Shown here piece by piece: positions 1 through 17,093 of a stretch of DNA of 64,000 bases (positions within the stretch are counted from its first letter, which is position 1; each line of letters begins with the position of its first letter). The position numbers and the translations under genes were made by a program. Source of the stretch: Chrysomallon squamiferum (Eukaryota > Mollusca > Gastropoda > Neomphalida > Peltospiridae). Location of the stretch: assembly GCA_012295275.1 (NCBI GenBank), contig CM022668.1:10642486-10706485 (forward strand), written 5' to 3'. The notes beneath the pieces are model-generated. The model did not search any database. It was not told the origin of the DNA and saw nothing but the letters and a program-made list of their open reading frames with translations.

Positions 1-98
1 AGCGTTGCTGCTTACTATGTAGACTGAGACTGAAATCGTGTGTAAAAGAGGACACAAAGTTGTGTGTATGATACTTGTATTTGTTTTCTTTAATACAG

Positions 99-5870
<5,772 letters not shown>

Positions 5871-6120
5871 GTATGTTATAAATACAACCATTACTACACC
5901 TACCACTTCTCTACTACTACAACAAAAACAACTACTACTACCACAACAACAACAACAACTATTATTATTATTATTAATTTAATAATGTGTCATTTTAAAT
6001 AAATATATGAAAGTTGAAATAAATAAAATTATTACAAAATGTTCTGTGAGTTTCCTTTTGTATATTTTTATAGTCTAATTGAAATTAGTAATGTTCAGCA
6101 TAATGTAACAAATATATATA
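5871..6120. other. 3' intron of PTP gene
   Basis: Starts with the donor GTATGT at 5871 and holds short ACT/ACA-rich runs. No further PTP exon (the expected EQYxxC helix) could be found before the gap. Confidence 0.6.
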
Positions 6121-6320
6121 NNNNNNNNNNNNNNNNNNNNNNNNNNNNNNNNNNNNNNNNNNNNNNNNNNNNNNNNNNNNNNNNNNNNNNNNNNNNNNNN
6201 NNNNNNNNNNNNNNNNNNNNNNNNNNNNNNNNNNNNNNNNNNNNNNNNNNNNNNNNNNNNNNNNNNNNNNNNNNNNNNNNNNNNNNNNNNNNNNNNNNNN
6301 NNNNNNNNNNNNNNNNNNNN
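6121..6320. other. Assembly gap (200 N)
   Basis: Exactly 200 N, a placeholder length. On the left is + strand PTP intron. On the right are the first six bases of a minus-strand FTP exon, so gene content is missing here. Confidence 0.98.
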
Positions 6321-6358
6321 ACGTGTCTGTAAGTAAAGAAAATGCAGTATTTACTCAT

Positions 6359-6361
6359 CTC

Positions 6362-6449
<88 letters not shown>

Positions 6450-6450
6450 G

Positions 6451-6525
<75 letters not shown>
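6359..6525. repeat. (CT)n microsatellite between FTP exons
   Basis: About 165 bases of CT, GA in the sense of the minus-strand receptor gene, lying next to the second FTP exon. An equivalent tract is found at 58579-58689 in the + paralogue. Confidence 0.95.
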
Positions 6526-6528
<3 letters not shown>

Positions 6529-6819
6529 CAATATATGGCATTTGTTTCTTTATAAATGAGAATATAATTATTGTTATTGTTGTTATTATTGAATTTAATA
6601 ATTAAAAAATCTCAACATTAAAAGAAAATACGCAATAACTACGCTATATGCGGTATTAAAATTTACTTTATTGTCCGTTATTGCCCAATTTATGATTCAA
6701 GTTACTATCTTTGCCTAAAATCCATGCCTTTAATCATGTAAATGTTAGGAAGTTTCCAAAAGTATTTTAAGAAAATCTGTTGATATATGAGGTAATGTGT
6801 TTTTGAAAAATATAGGTTC

Positions 6820-7010
6820 TGTTATAGACTTAATTCTTATTTTCATGAAAATTACAGTTATTTTCTTTTCTGAAGTGGATGTCAAGTTGAGGAGACTATC
6901 TGATTTAAAAAATTAAAGATTCTATTTGAAGTTTAATTCTTATTATCATGACAATTACAACTAAAATGTACTTACAACCTGTTCTGAAGTGGATGTCGAG
7001 TTGATGTATA
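6820..7010 (-). repeat. Partial duplication of the end of an FTP exon
   Basis: The sequence TCTGAAGTGGATGTCAAGTTGA at 6872-6893, with its flanking intron (ACTTAATTCTTATTTTCATGA before it), repeats the true exon end and intron around 6920-7010. It lacks the CTTAC donor and is only an exon remnant. Confidence 0.65.
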
Positions 7011-7577
7011 TAATATTGTTTTCCCAGATCCACTTCCCACCACGAGAATGGATCATTTGCAGGTGTCAGTATACACAACTTTCCATAGAATCCTTCTTTG
7101 TAATTCCCATCTACAGCTAGAGAGGAATCAGCATAATATCCTGTCTCATATGTAGTTTTGCTTAAAGCTACGTTTTCTGAAATAAAATGCATAAACAACA
7201 GATTTAAGTGTGTACAAAAGTGATTGTTTTGGGGTTGGGTTTTTTGGAACTATTATCAGTTCTGTTTGAAAATACGTAACAAATATTTTATTTATATTAC
7301 TCCATCCGTTCATCTGTTCATCCATCCAAGAAAACATCGTCAGTTTCTCGTCTTCATTTTTAAATTAAAATATGAATAATAGAATCATCAATAAATGAAC
7401 TGATAATACAATAACAACGAAATGAATGCCCTTGTATAGAGAGCATAACCAGCTGTACTGAAAGTGCTACTGTGACTACTGCTATGACTACTAATGTTGC
7501 TACTTTTACTAATACAACCACTACAACTATAGTCATTATCATTATCTTGTGATTGTTACAATTTGTAGAATGTTTCT

Positions 7578-7581
7578 TCTT

Positions 7582-7612
<31 letters not shown>

Positions 7613-7637
7613 TTATTATTATTATTATTATTTTTTA

Positions 7638-7671
<34 letters not shown>

Positions 7672-7672
7672 G
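7578..7672. repeat. (CTT)n-(ATT)n microsatellite
   Basis: A CTT run passes into ATT runs in the intron between the EGF exon and the first FTP exon of the minus-strand fragment. Confidence 0.9.
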
Positions 7673-7966
7673 TCAAACATATTCTTTTCCATTTTAATTA
7701 GTGCAAACTATCGAGTAAAATTTGTATAGAGTTAAAATACAACACTACCAATTGTACACTTTGGTCCAGACCATCCTTTATTGCAGTTTGTGTTAGAACA
7801 TCCTGTGACGTCATCACATAAAAAAAAAAAAAAATGTTTTAAAATATGTTCATCCAGAATTACAGTGACAGACGTACTTTACAGTCTAAACCATACTTAC
7901 CCGCTGTACAGCCAGCTGAAACTGAAATTAAAATATTTAAACCATTAGTTATACACACACACACAC

Positions 7967-7970
<4 letters not shown>

Positions 7971-8053
<83 letters not shown>
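7971..8053. repeat. (CT)n microsatellite in first intron
   Basis: CT run between the signal exon and the EGF exon of the minus-strand fragment. The same intron position carries a CT/GA tract at 37013-37115, 43023-43351 and 54586-54786. Confidence 0.95.
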
Positions 8054-8056
<3 letters not shown>

Positions 8057-8494
8057 CTTGTGTGTGTGCGTACGCGCACCTGTGTGTGTTTATGTATCGG
8101 TATACGATTGAGTCTGTGTGTGTTTGTGAATATCTGTATATCGTAGTTGTCACAGTTGTTGTAGTTGTTGTTACCATTATTCTTATAATCATCATCATCA
8201 TCATCATCATATCCTACCTGTAATTACGCACACAAGGAAATTCAGACATATTCCATGAATAAATAAATACATCCGAAACGACGCCATTTTTATCTTCTTT
8301 CTTTCTTTTGATTTCTCTCAAGCATGAAGTATAGTTACAGGTAGCTTACCCGTGTGTATAGAGTTACAGGTAGCTACACAGGTACATACCGATAGAGAAA
8401 ATGATAACTAGGTCACACAGAGCTAACTTGTAAAACTGGTTTAAGAATTTAATTTTGGAAACGTTCGGTTTATTTAGAGAATTATATATATAAT

Positions 8495-8672
8495 AGAAGG
8501 AGAAACTTGAGAAGAGCCTGGGCATGTTACAGTTCATAGTCATAACAGTCAGACTTCGTCACGAGATACAACCCAGCAGCAAAGTGATGGTGGCTATGTG
8601 AACGCTGGACAAGAAATTCTGATGAATGAATACGAAAGACTTGATCCAGTCACTGTTAAGCCAAACATCTAC
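8495..8672 (+). pseudogene. Orphan cytoplasmic-tail exon fragment of the receptor family
   Basis: A + strand block matches the tail exon of the receptor genes at 18.3, 25.9 and 46.9 kb (there on the minus strand). It begins inside VEGE, carries an in-frame TGA at 8508-8510, then reads EEPGH, later GGYVNAGQEIL and NEYERLDPVTVKPNIY before running into a TA/CA microsatellite. The second tyrosine motif YEKI is lost. No TM exon precedes it and the neighbouring signal exon is on the other strand, so this is a stranded fragment. The TGA is at the same codon as the stop in the gene at 18.3 kb. Confidence 0.8.
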
Positions 8673-8819
8673 ACATATATATATATATACATACATACAT
8701 GCATACATACACACATATATACATACATACATATACACACATACATATACATGTCGTTACATTTGGGAGAATGTGTGTATAACTGTCTATCTGTGTCTAT
8801 TTGATAGTCTACAGTTTGT

Positions 8820-10150
8820 TTCACAGATTTAATATTAGTCGTTTTTAAACTACAAATCACTACATTCCTTTTAAGACACTTTACAAACTCTGAGATATGT
8901 TTAATTATGCTGAGTCTTTGTTCAGGTTACCTTTTGAAACGACTACGACACTGCGACATTTTATCTTTTTAAAACACGTGTATTTATGTTTTGCGCAGCG
9001 TGCACACAAGGCGTGGCTGTTGTAAGCTACAGGAGCTGCTTTCTCAAATGAAGACTTAATTCGAGTTCAAAGCGTGACACGGTGATGTTAAGCTGTAGAA
9101 ATTAGACTCGTTTAAACATTTACTGTTTGCTGTTGCGTGACTCGTTTATCAGGAATGTGTCTGGGGTCTGCTCTATCTAAGTACGGGTTTGAATAAAATG
9201 TAACTATCTAGATTACTTCTAATTTATTTTCAGTGAATAAAAAAAACGAAAAGAATTTATAACTGAAATGTGCATGTTTGCGTGATGTTTATGTGTGTTG
9301 TACGAGTCTATGTCTTTATGTTTGTAAATGTGTACGTATGCATCTGTTTCTTGTTTCGCTATGTATGTGTCTGGGAGTGTTTCTGTGTTTCTTTATTTTC
9401 GTGCGTATGTTTCTCTACGTACCTATGTTTATGCGTTTCTGTGTTTGTGTATGTGTCGCTCTAAATATATTTCCGTGTTTCTCTGAGTATGCCGTTCATG
9501 TATATCAGTATTCTCTACATATAAATGTGTGTTTCCGTGTTTCTACATTTATATATGTGAAAGTGTTTTATAGTTCTCTATATACGTACTTGTATGTTTT
9601 CCTGTATATATCTATATTTATGTATTTATCTTTGTGTGCGTTTATATTTATATGTTATTATATTTGTCTCTTTTTTGTATCTATAGTTATAAGGGTGTGC
9701 GTGTGTGTGTGTGCGTGCGTGTGCGTCTGTGCGTACGGGTGTGTCACCGTGTCTTACTTAGTATGTGAGTATCAGATATTTTTCTCCATGTTTATAAGTA
9801 ATTAGTATGAGTACAATTTTTCAGTCTAATAATCATCATCAGTTGACAGAAAACATCTGGAATTTTGTCTCTGGATACTTTGCAGAACATTAAATATTCA
9901 AACTATTTCTTAAACACGTATTATTTCATACTCACAGTAAACTATTTCTTATCAAATGCCATCATTCTAGTCGTTTATATTTCATTATGTTGTGTTTAGT
10001 TTACAAAAAATAAAAACTTAGTGATACTCTGCAATGAAAAGTTGTCTATTTGTGTTAAATGATGTGTATACACGTCACTGTAACGTCTAAACCAGACAGT
10101 GTAACTAAGGCTACGTATGTTTTGGAGCCGATAAGTGTGCGCTGCTGCTA
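8820..10150 (+). repeat. Duplicon copy A (about 1.3 kb)
   Basis: The block around 8935-9205 (GACTACGACACTGCGACA, GCGCAGCGTGCACACAAGG, GTGACACGGTGATGTTAAGC) recurs inverted at about 35.45-35.72 kb and 42.13-42.42 kb. The TG/TA-rich stretch 9270-9830 and the end at 10020-10150 also have inverted partners there. No protein is recognised; the long reading frames are microsatellite-like (VCVCV, YVYI). It may be an old interspersed element or part of the gene-pair duplication unit. Confidence 0.7.
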
Positions 10151-10299
10151 GTTTGTGTATACAATTCATATACATGATTTACATATGTACATATATTCAA
10201 ACATATATACAGAGTCCTTCATAGAGTAACAGACAGACAGATTGGTACATACACTGATTATGGATATATATATATTTATATTTATATATGAAGACCCAG

Positions 10300-11560
10300 T
10301 TATTGATATAATAATAAGAGCAGTAGTAGCAGAAGCAGTAGTCCTAAATGTAGCAGTAGTAGAAGTACTACTAATAATTAGAATTGATAACAGGAATAGT
10401 AAAAGTACCAGTAATGTCAGTAATATTATTTGTAGAGGCAATAGTAACAGTAATAATAGTAGTACTAATAGTAGTAGTAGTTATATAAATAATAATTAGT
10501 ATTGAGTGTAGTAATAGCAGTACCTTTAGTAGTACTAGATGTAGTAGAACTACAGTAATTGTAGTATTAATAGTTTGTGGCGGATCTACATTTCGGGGTG
10601 GGCTCTGAAGCTTGAACAGTTAGGGAACCCTTCGCAATCAGCAAAGGGGTCCGGTAACCCTTCGCAATCAGTGGTACAAAGTTTAATTCGTTCATTGACA
10701 GAGCTCGTAACAAATCAGCTGTATGTTTTTGTGCTTTTAAATAACAAAAATGTGTTTATAAAATGACAAATATTGTATAGTGGTAAAGAAATAAACTGGT
10801 TTTGAAAGAGTTTTATCGAGAGATTTATTTTAACGCCTTTTGCTGTTCATTGATCGACTCCTTCTGCTTCAGTAGGGTACATATCTGAAATCACGCTCGT
10901 ACTGCCTAGCCATGTGAATATACACACACCTTTTTCTATGTTTTCATGCTTTTAAATAAAAGGACATGAAACTGTGTTTATAAAAAAAAAAGAACACAAA
11001 ACAACAAAATGTTTCAAACTAAATAAACTGGGATTTTTGTAAATTCGCAGCGGCGTATCTGAAACTCGCTCGTAACTCGGATTTCGGCTCGCATCTGAAA
11101 GCAATATATCGACCACACGACTCACTGCTCGTAACTCGAAAAACTCGTAAATTGGGGCACTCGTAAGTCAAGGTAGCAATTTATTTGTTTTATATATATA
11201 TATATATATATTTTTTTTTTTATTTTTTTATTTTTTCATTTTTGGAGAGGAGAGTTAGTTAACTTGCTACATGACTGATTACCATAATTTATTTTAAAAT
11301 GGTTTGTAATATGTCCATCTCTGGTAATAATAGTTATTAAGGTAGTAGTAGTATTTGTTGTTGTTGTTGTAGAAGTAATAGCAGTAGTAGTAATAACAGT
11401 GGTTATAGTAGTATTATGCGTAATAGCAGTATATCGGCACTACTAGTGATCATACTAGCAGTAGTATCAGTAGTAGTAAAAGCAGCAGCAGTAGTGGAAG
11501 TAGTATAGTAATAATATGTCTAGTGGAAGTATTAGCAGTATAGAAGTCACAGTGTTAAAA
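10300..11560. repeat. AGT/GTA trinucleotide-rich region with a small repeat
   Basis: Mostly degenerate AGT/TAG trinucleotides, the inverted counterpart of the ACT/TAC-rich first intron at 39.4-40.7 kb. Within it, 10570-10680 (GTGGCGGATCTACATTT, AACCCTTCGCAATCAG) matches 40390-40460 inverted. 11040-11180 holds CTCGTAACTCG-type repeats. No gene is seen. Confidence 0.65.
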
Positions 11561-11595
11561 GTCGTATAAATAGTAGTATTACAGTTATATCTTAC

Positions 11596-11668
11596 CTGAA
11601 ATCACATTAATTATAAAACACAGAAACACTGTAAAAAAACACAAGTCATTCCGTGACCACGTCGCCAT
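11596..11668 (-). CDS. Orphan signal-peptide exon, MATW type
   Basis: The minus strand encodes MATWSRNDLCFFTVFLCF and on to a GTAAGA donor: 73 bases, 24 codons plus one base, which is the phase needed to join the EGF exons. It has a hydrophobic core typical of a secretion signal. The same exon is found intact at 39260 and 56375 (+) and frameshifted at 38622 (+). No EGF exon lies directly downstream; the next minus-strand receptor exons are at 8287-6976, beyond duplicon A. It could serve that fragment as an alternative first exon or be a leftover. Confidence 0.75.
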
Positions 11669-12776
11669 CGTTCAGTCTGTGTCAAGCAGGAAGTAGAGAT
11701 TTCATTAGCTAACAGAGAGTGGACTGTTACACAAACAGGTTTTCTACATGCAGTGTCTAAATAAAGAATATAATAAAATAGCTCGTAATACCTCGGGGTA
11801 AAATACAACTGTTATGAATATATAAATGTGTGTGCTGCATGCTTAGTTATGTGTGATTGAATATATAGATATGTGTCTGTGTCTGTATAATTAAGTCTGT
11901 ATCTGAGTGATTGAATACATAGATATGTGTCTGTGTCTGTATAATTAAGTCTGTATCTGAGTGATTGAATACATAGATATGTGTGTGTGTCTGTATGATT
12001 AAGTCTCTGAATGTGTATATAAAAATATTTATGATGCAAGAAGATTAAATCAGTTAGATGGTTTCTCTGGTGTTTTTCTGACTTTTTATAACTTTCTTCT
12101 TTATTCTTTATTTACTTTTAATATAAAAACAAAAAAAATTGTTATTGTTTTTTTAGATGAGAGGTAAACTAAATTCATAACCCTGTCACGCATTACTTAA
12201 ACTGACGAGATTACGAACCACTGAGCTACACAAAATTATTTTATAAAGTTCACTTTACTAAGCTTCTTTTGCATATTAACTGCTGTACACGACGCTAGTG
12301 AAAATAATGTTTTGATTTCTATACCTGCTTTTGAAAACTGTCTGGTTACACCCTGAAGTGTGTCTTTGTTATTCAGGGTATATCTACACTTAGCACTCAC
12401 ACTGCTTCGATTCAACGATTACATAAACACTGCAGCATTTTGCTTTTCTTTTTCTTTTTCTTTTTTTTTTTATACATACATACGTACATATCTATGTATG
12501 AATGTATGTGTGTATATATATATCTATATATACATACACATATATAAACATACACATATATACATACATATACACACCCACACAGACACAGACACACATA
12601 TATATATATATACTTTAAACATTTTAAGCCAGTTTTACAAGTCAGATTAAAAACAAATGAAGACTACAAATATTTCTGTGTAAGCTAGTTATTAGTTTCT
12701 GTGTCAGTGTGTACCTGTGCATCTACCTATAACTATACTTCATGCTGGACAGAAATGAAAAAGAAAGAAGATAAAA
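11669..12776. promoter_or_regulatory. Divergent intergenic region between MATW(-) and MTSF(+) first exons
   Basis: About 1.1 kb separates two first exons facing away from each other. The 60 bases upstream of the MATW ATG (AACAGAGAGTGGACTGTTACAC read on +) are conserved upstream of the other MATW-type exons, suggesting 5' UTR and promoter. A 54-bp minisatellite (11850-12010) and a TA/CA microsatellite (12470-12610) lie inside. The arrangement reappears inverted at 37198-38621. Confidence 0.55.
11850..12010. repeat. 54-bp minisatellite, about 3 copies
   Basis: The unit with GTGATTGAATACATAGATAT and CTGTGTCTGTATAATTAAGT repeats with a period of 54, so an artefactual 18-residue repeat appears in translation. 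Confidence 0.8.
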
Positions 12777-12854
12777 ATGACGTCGTTTCGGATGTATTTA
12801 TTTATTCATGGAATATGTCTGAATTTCCTTGTGTGTGTCATTACAGGTAGGCTA

Positions 12855-12858
12855 TAAC

Positions 12859-12910
<52 letters not shown>
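12855..12910. repeat. (AAT)n microsatellite
   Basis: AAT run directly after the signal exon donor. A second run lies at 13246-13303 after the EGF exon. Confidence 0.9.
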
Positions 12911-13244
12911 GGAGCAACACTTTATCGACTACATGTCACACATACAGTCACTCGTATACCCGTACATAAACACACACACAAACACACAGAGATATACACA
13001 GAGAGGAAGAGAGAGAGAATATCTGTTCAAATATTTTAATTTCAGTTTCAGCTGGCTGTAAAGCGGGTCAGTATGGTTTAGACTGTAAGTACGTCTGTCA
13101 CTGTAATTCTGGATATGATGACGTCACAGGATGTTCTAACACAAACTGCAATAAAGGATGGTCTGGACCAAAGTGCACAATTGGAAGTGTTGTATTTAAA
13201 CTCAAAGTTTATTTAATATTTCGTACTAAATAAAATGGAAAAAG

Positions 13245-13306
<62 letters not shown>

Positions 13307-13599
13307 TAATATTCCTGTAGTAGTAGTAGTTAACTATATATTAAATGTATAATATACTGATTGCAGCTATAAAAAGACATCTGACTAGCCCATGAATACC
13401 TTTTTATCGTTTATTATTACATTTTTATTATTTTTTTAAAAACTTTTCTAACGTATTTACAATTATTATTATTATTAACATGATCATTATCATTCGTTAT
13501 TATTTTATTGTCAGTTCATTATTTTCTTTATTATTTTCTTAATTAAGAAGGGATGGACGATAGACTAATGATGGATGGTTGAGTAGAAGAAGAGATGGA

Positions 13600-13975
13600 T
13601 TTATATATTTAATACATTTTATTGTGGAAATTCAAACAGAACTGACATTAGCTGAAAAAGAAAAAATAATTTGTGTACATATTTAGTAGTAGTAGTAGTA
13701 CAACTGAGAATGGTGTCCTTTAACCATATGTTAGGGTATACTATATTACATGAACATATAAAAAGATATCTGACTAGCCCATGAATACATTTCCCAAGTT
13801 TTAATATCTTACGTATGTATTCATATAGTTTCTTAAGGTATTTGAGATAAGTGGTTGAACAGATGGATGGATGGTTTATATAATTAATATATTTCATTGG
13901 GGGTTTTCAAATATAACTGATATTAGCTCAAAAAGAAAAAACACTATCATTTATGTATACATATTTAAAAGTTTT
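13600..13975 (+). repeat. Two tandem copies of an intron segment (~190-250 bp)
   Basis: Two adjacent copies contain GAACTGACATTAGCTGAAAA / ATAACTGATATTAGCTCAAA and TATCTGACTAGCCCATGAATAC. The same pair occurs inverted at 36110-36420 upstream of no FTP exon. Confidence 0.65.
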
Positions 13976-16148
13976 AGTTTATGTTTTATTTCAGAAAACG
14001 TAGCTTTAAACAAAACTTCATATCAGACAGGATATTCCAAAAATTCGTATCTAGCTGTTGATGGGATTACTAAACAAGAACCCTATGCATCAGATTGTGT
14101 ATGTGTATGTCTGCGTATTTACACACACACTGATACCGACACGCAGACATACACATACACACACATTTACCTTTGTGATGTTTGATACCATTCCATAAAT
14201 AAATCTTTTTTCTCATTATTCCACACCAATAACTTTGGTGTAATTTATTTCCAGGATGTCCTGCCGGTTCCTATGGAAACGGTTGTACATTTTCTTGTGC
14301 AGGACGTCATTGTCTGAATAAAACATCAAGCTGCAATCACGTGCCTGGTTCATGTGGAGGCGGATGTCAGGAACCGTGGACTGGAACAGACTGTACTGGT
14401 GTGATACAAATTACTTTTTTATTTCTTCACAATATTTACACAGTCACACAGATAAAAATATACCACTGATCTAGACAAGCCATATTGTACATTGTACAAT
14501 TACACATTTCTCAAACATTCAGCAGGTGACACTGACAAACATATATCCTATACATTGTTAAATATCTACATTCACTGTGCATACGGTATAACGAGATACA
14601 AGTACCATTTTAATGTGTTGACATGTAAATATACCTTTTATACAAATAATTCGTATTGAGACACTGTCATGTACAAAGATTGTCTCTAAAATAATTAACT
14701 GTATATGTTTGTGTGTATTTTTGAGAAGTTGTATTAGATATGCCTGTTTTACAGACAGTATTGTACATCTACCTAACTTGGTTTAGAATGTTTATGTAAA
14801 ATGTTTACATATAAACAAGGATAAAACATATATTAATCAATTGTTTGTAGAGAATATAAGGCACATCACGTTGTATATCTAACAGGTTGTCAAGGTAAAT
14901 ACGGACCTGACTGCAAGTTTTCTTGTTCTGAAAGACATTGTAAGGATTCTTCAGCTCTGTGTGATCACGTGACAGGGTCATGTGACGGAGAGTGTGAGGA
15001 TGGCTGGAAAGGGTGCACGTGTACAAAAAGTAATGATTTACTAAGTAAACAATTTGTGATAACAGTGATGTTCACAGTAAACAGTTAACAGAACATAATT
15101 CTTGTAATGATAGTATTTCTGGCATTAAAAAAAAAAAGCAAAAAAAAAATGTGTAATTATTTCAAAATTACATAATATGTGTAAGGTTAGTTTGAATGTG
15201 TGTTGGATATTTTTATTTTTATTTATTTTTTTTTTTTTTTGTTCGTGTGAATAATGCAAGAAACAGAACAATTATTTGTCTAAAACTATTGTCTGGAATC
15301 CGTAAACTCTTAGATTATTTTTGTTCCCATCAAACAGAATGTTCAGGAACCTATGGTTCAAACTGCAAATTCTCGTATAAAGACAGAAAAACGCGGTTCT
15401 AATTGTAGTAATAGCAGTATATATATTCACCAATGGGATTTTAGTTTCAGAAACAATCAAAAATCCAGAATACGAGGAGCTGAAACCCACGATAACTGCG
15501 CTGTCTGTTGTCACTGGAGTAGTTTGTGTTTTACTTGTTATTAGTGTAATTGCCTTTATCCTGTGAGTATGTCATCTTTATATCAACACATTAGTCATTT
15601 ATAGCACAGCATAGAGTTAACATAGATAAACAGAAATAAAACTATTAAATTTACTATGTAGATTGACTGATACATAGATACAGATGTGTATGTATATACT
15701 TGATTACTCTATTATTTATACAAAGATAATTAAATGTTTCTATGCCAAACTAATCTCCAGACGGTAGATTTGTATTTTACATTTCTGATAAATAATTAGA
15801 GGTACACAGAACCTTACAACGATCAGACAATGTTTATCTAAGTAATTTTGGCAACTCATAAAGTTGTAATTCATAAGGTTTATTTAATACGTTGTAAAAG
15901 CCTAATTTTATAAAAGTTTCCCGTGAAAAATATGGCTCGAGAAATGTTTTCACTTCTATAAAAAGAAAATAAATAACAATAATAAAAAGAGCGTTTTTTC
16001 AACACACCGAACAAAATTCAATTCTTCCAAATCTCTTTTCTTCAGATATGTTAGACGTCACAGAACGACATCTGATTCTAGAGCCAAAGAAAACATCAAC
16101 ACGACAAACCAAGATGGCGACAAACCAAGATATAGAGATCCAACTTAA

Positions 16149-17055
16149 TTAAACTGTATTCGCTGTTATATTAAAATTTAATACGTTGTTTCGATCTGAC
16201 ATTTTTTTAATAATACACAGGAATAATGACTATATGTAATGATATAGAAAACAACTTTATATTACACACTAAGTGTTAGAAACTGGTATATTTACACTGT
16301 CTGCTATTTCTGTAGCAGCTAACAGAGTTTATGAAATATATTATAGTAATACTACTATTTGTACAATTTTTAACACTGTTAATCTTACTGTTTCTGCTAA
16401 TACTACTGTTCCACTACTGCTATTAGTACTACTTCTGCTACTACTACTCTACTACTACTGCTGCAACACTGCTATTATCTCCACTACTAGTACTGTTAAT
16501 CATTGGTGCAAACACTGTGTAATGTGTAATATGACAGTACTAGCGTGACAGAATGGTTTGAACAATGTATAATGTGTAATATGACAGTAGTAGCGTGACA
16601 GATTGGTGTGAACAATGTGTAATGTGTAATATGACAGTAGCAGTGTGACACATTGATGTGAACAATGTGTAATGTGTAATATGACAATAGTAGTGTGACA
16701 CATTGATGTGAACAATGTGTAATGTGTAATATGACAGTAGTAGTGTGACACATTGGTGTGAACAATGTGCAATGTGTAAATTGACAGTTGTACTAAGACA
16801 CTATTGCTTTGCAGACTGTATGAAATCACAAAGTGAATAATACTGTACTACACTTTTACCAGTAATGTATAAATTGAGATTATGTGGATGGTAGCGACTG
16901 TTGATTTATATATTTGTAACACAGATACAATACTAGAGTGGTTCTGTAGCTATAATAAAAATTTAAGAGTATGCATTTTGTATTTATGTATTTGTATCTG
17001 ATTCTATGTATGTATGTCTTGATGTATCTATGTATATTTCTTTCTTTTTTCTTTA

Positions 17056-17093
<38 letters not shown>

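Larger units (their letters stand above)
6321..8287 (-). pseudogene. FTP-MEGF receptor paralogue, damaged 5' fragment running into a gap
   Basis: On the minus strand, in transcript order: signal exon 8287-8218 (starts MASFRMYLFIHG, donor GTAGGA), EGF exon 7921-7749, first FTP exon 7176-6976 (starts ENVALSKTTYETG, contains SWWEVDLGKQYYIHQLDIHF), and the first six bases (6326-6321) of the second FTP exon, whose acceptor CTTACAG is intact. The EGF exon is broken. It has a 34-base A-rich insertion between the codons for DD and the preceding CNSG, plus one extra T in the CKYV region, 173 bases against 138 in intact paralogues, so the frame is lost. The remaining EGF, TM and tail exons should follow at lower coordinates but are replaced by the gap and the PTP gene. 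The product would have been a secreted or membrane lectin-EGF receptor. An alternative upstream signal exon lies at 11668-11596. Confidence 0.8.
12777..16148 (+). pseudogene. Shortened FTP-MEGF receptor paralogue with a short tail
   Basis: Recognisable exons: signal 12777-12846 (MTSFRMYLFIHG), EGF 13046-13183, first FTP exon from 13995, EGF 14255-14398 (CPAGSYGNGC), EGF 14886-15029 (GCQGKYGPDC), EGF from 15338, TM 15451-15562, tail 16046-16148. Damage: the donor after 13183 is GA instead of GT (a cryptic in-phase GT lies at 13187), and one EGF cysteine is Tyr (NSGYDD). The FTP exon breaks off after about 31 codons into a CA/TG microsatellite. The second FTP exon and five EGF exons are absent. 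The last EGF is fused to intron sequence after DRKTRF and stops at 15400-15402. The TM exon itself is intact. The tail ends early in an unusual RYRDPT and TAA, without the YVNA/YERL/YEKI motifs of the other copies. Probably non-functional as a whole. Confidence 0.82.

Noticed and set aside
9270-9805. Cysteine/valine-rich frames in duplicon A (175 codons)
   Set aside because: TG/TA-rich low-complexity sequence; the frame is not kept in copies B and C.
16496-16829. CRISPR-like array or repeat protein (SHYYCHITHYTLFT) on the minus strand
   Set aside because: A contiguous 50-bp minisatellite without unique spacers, in a eukaryotic context; open in more than one frame.
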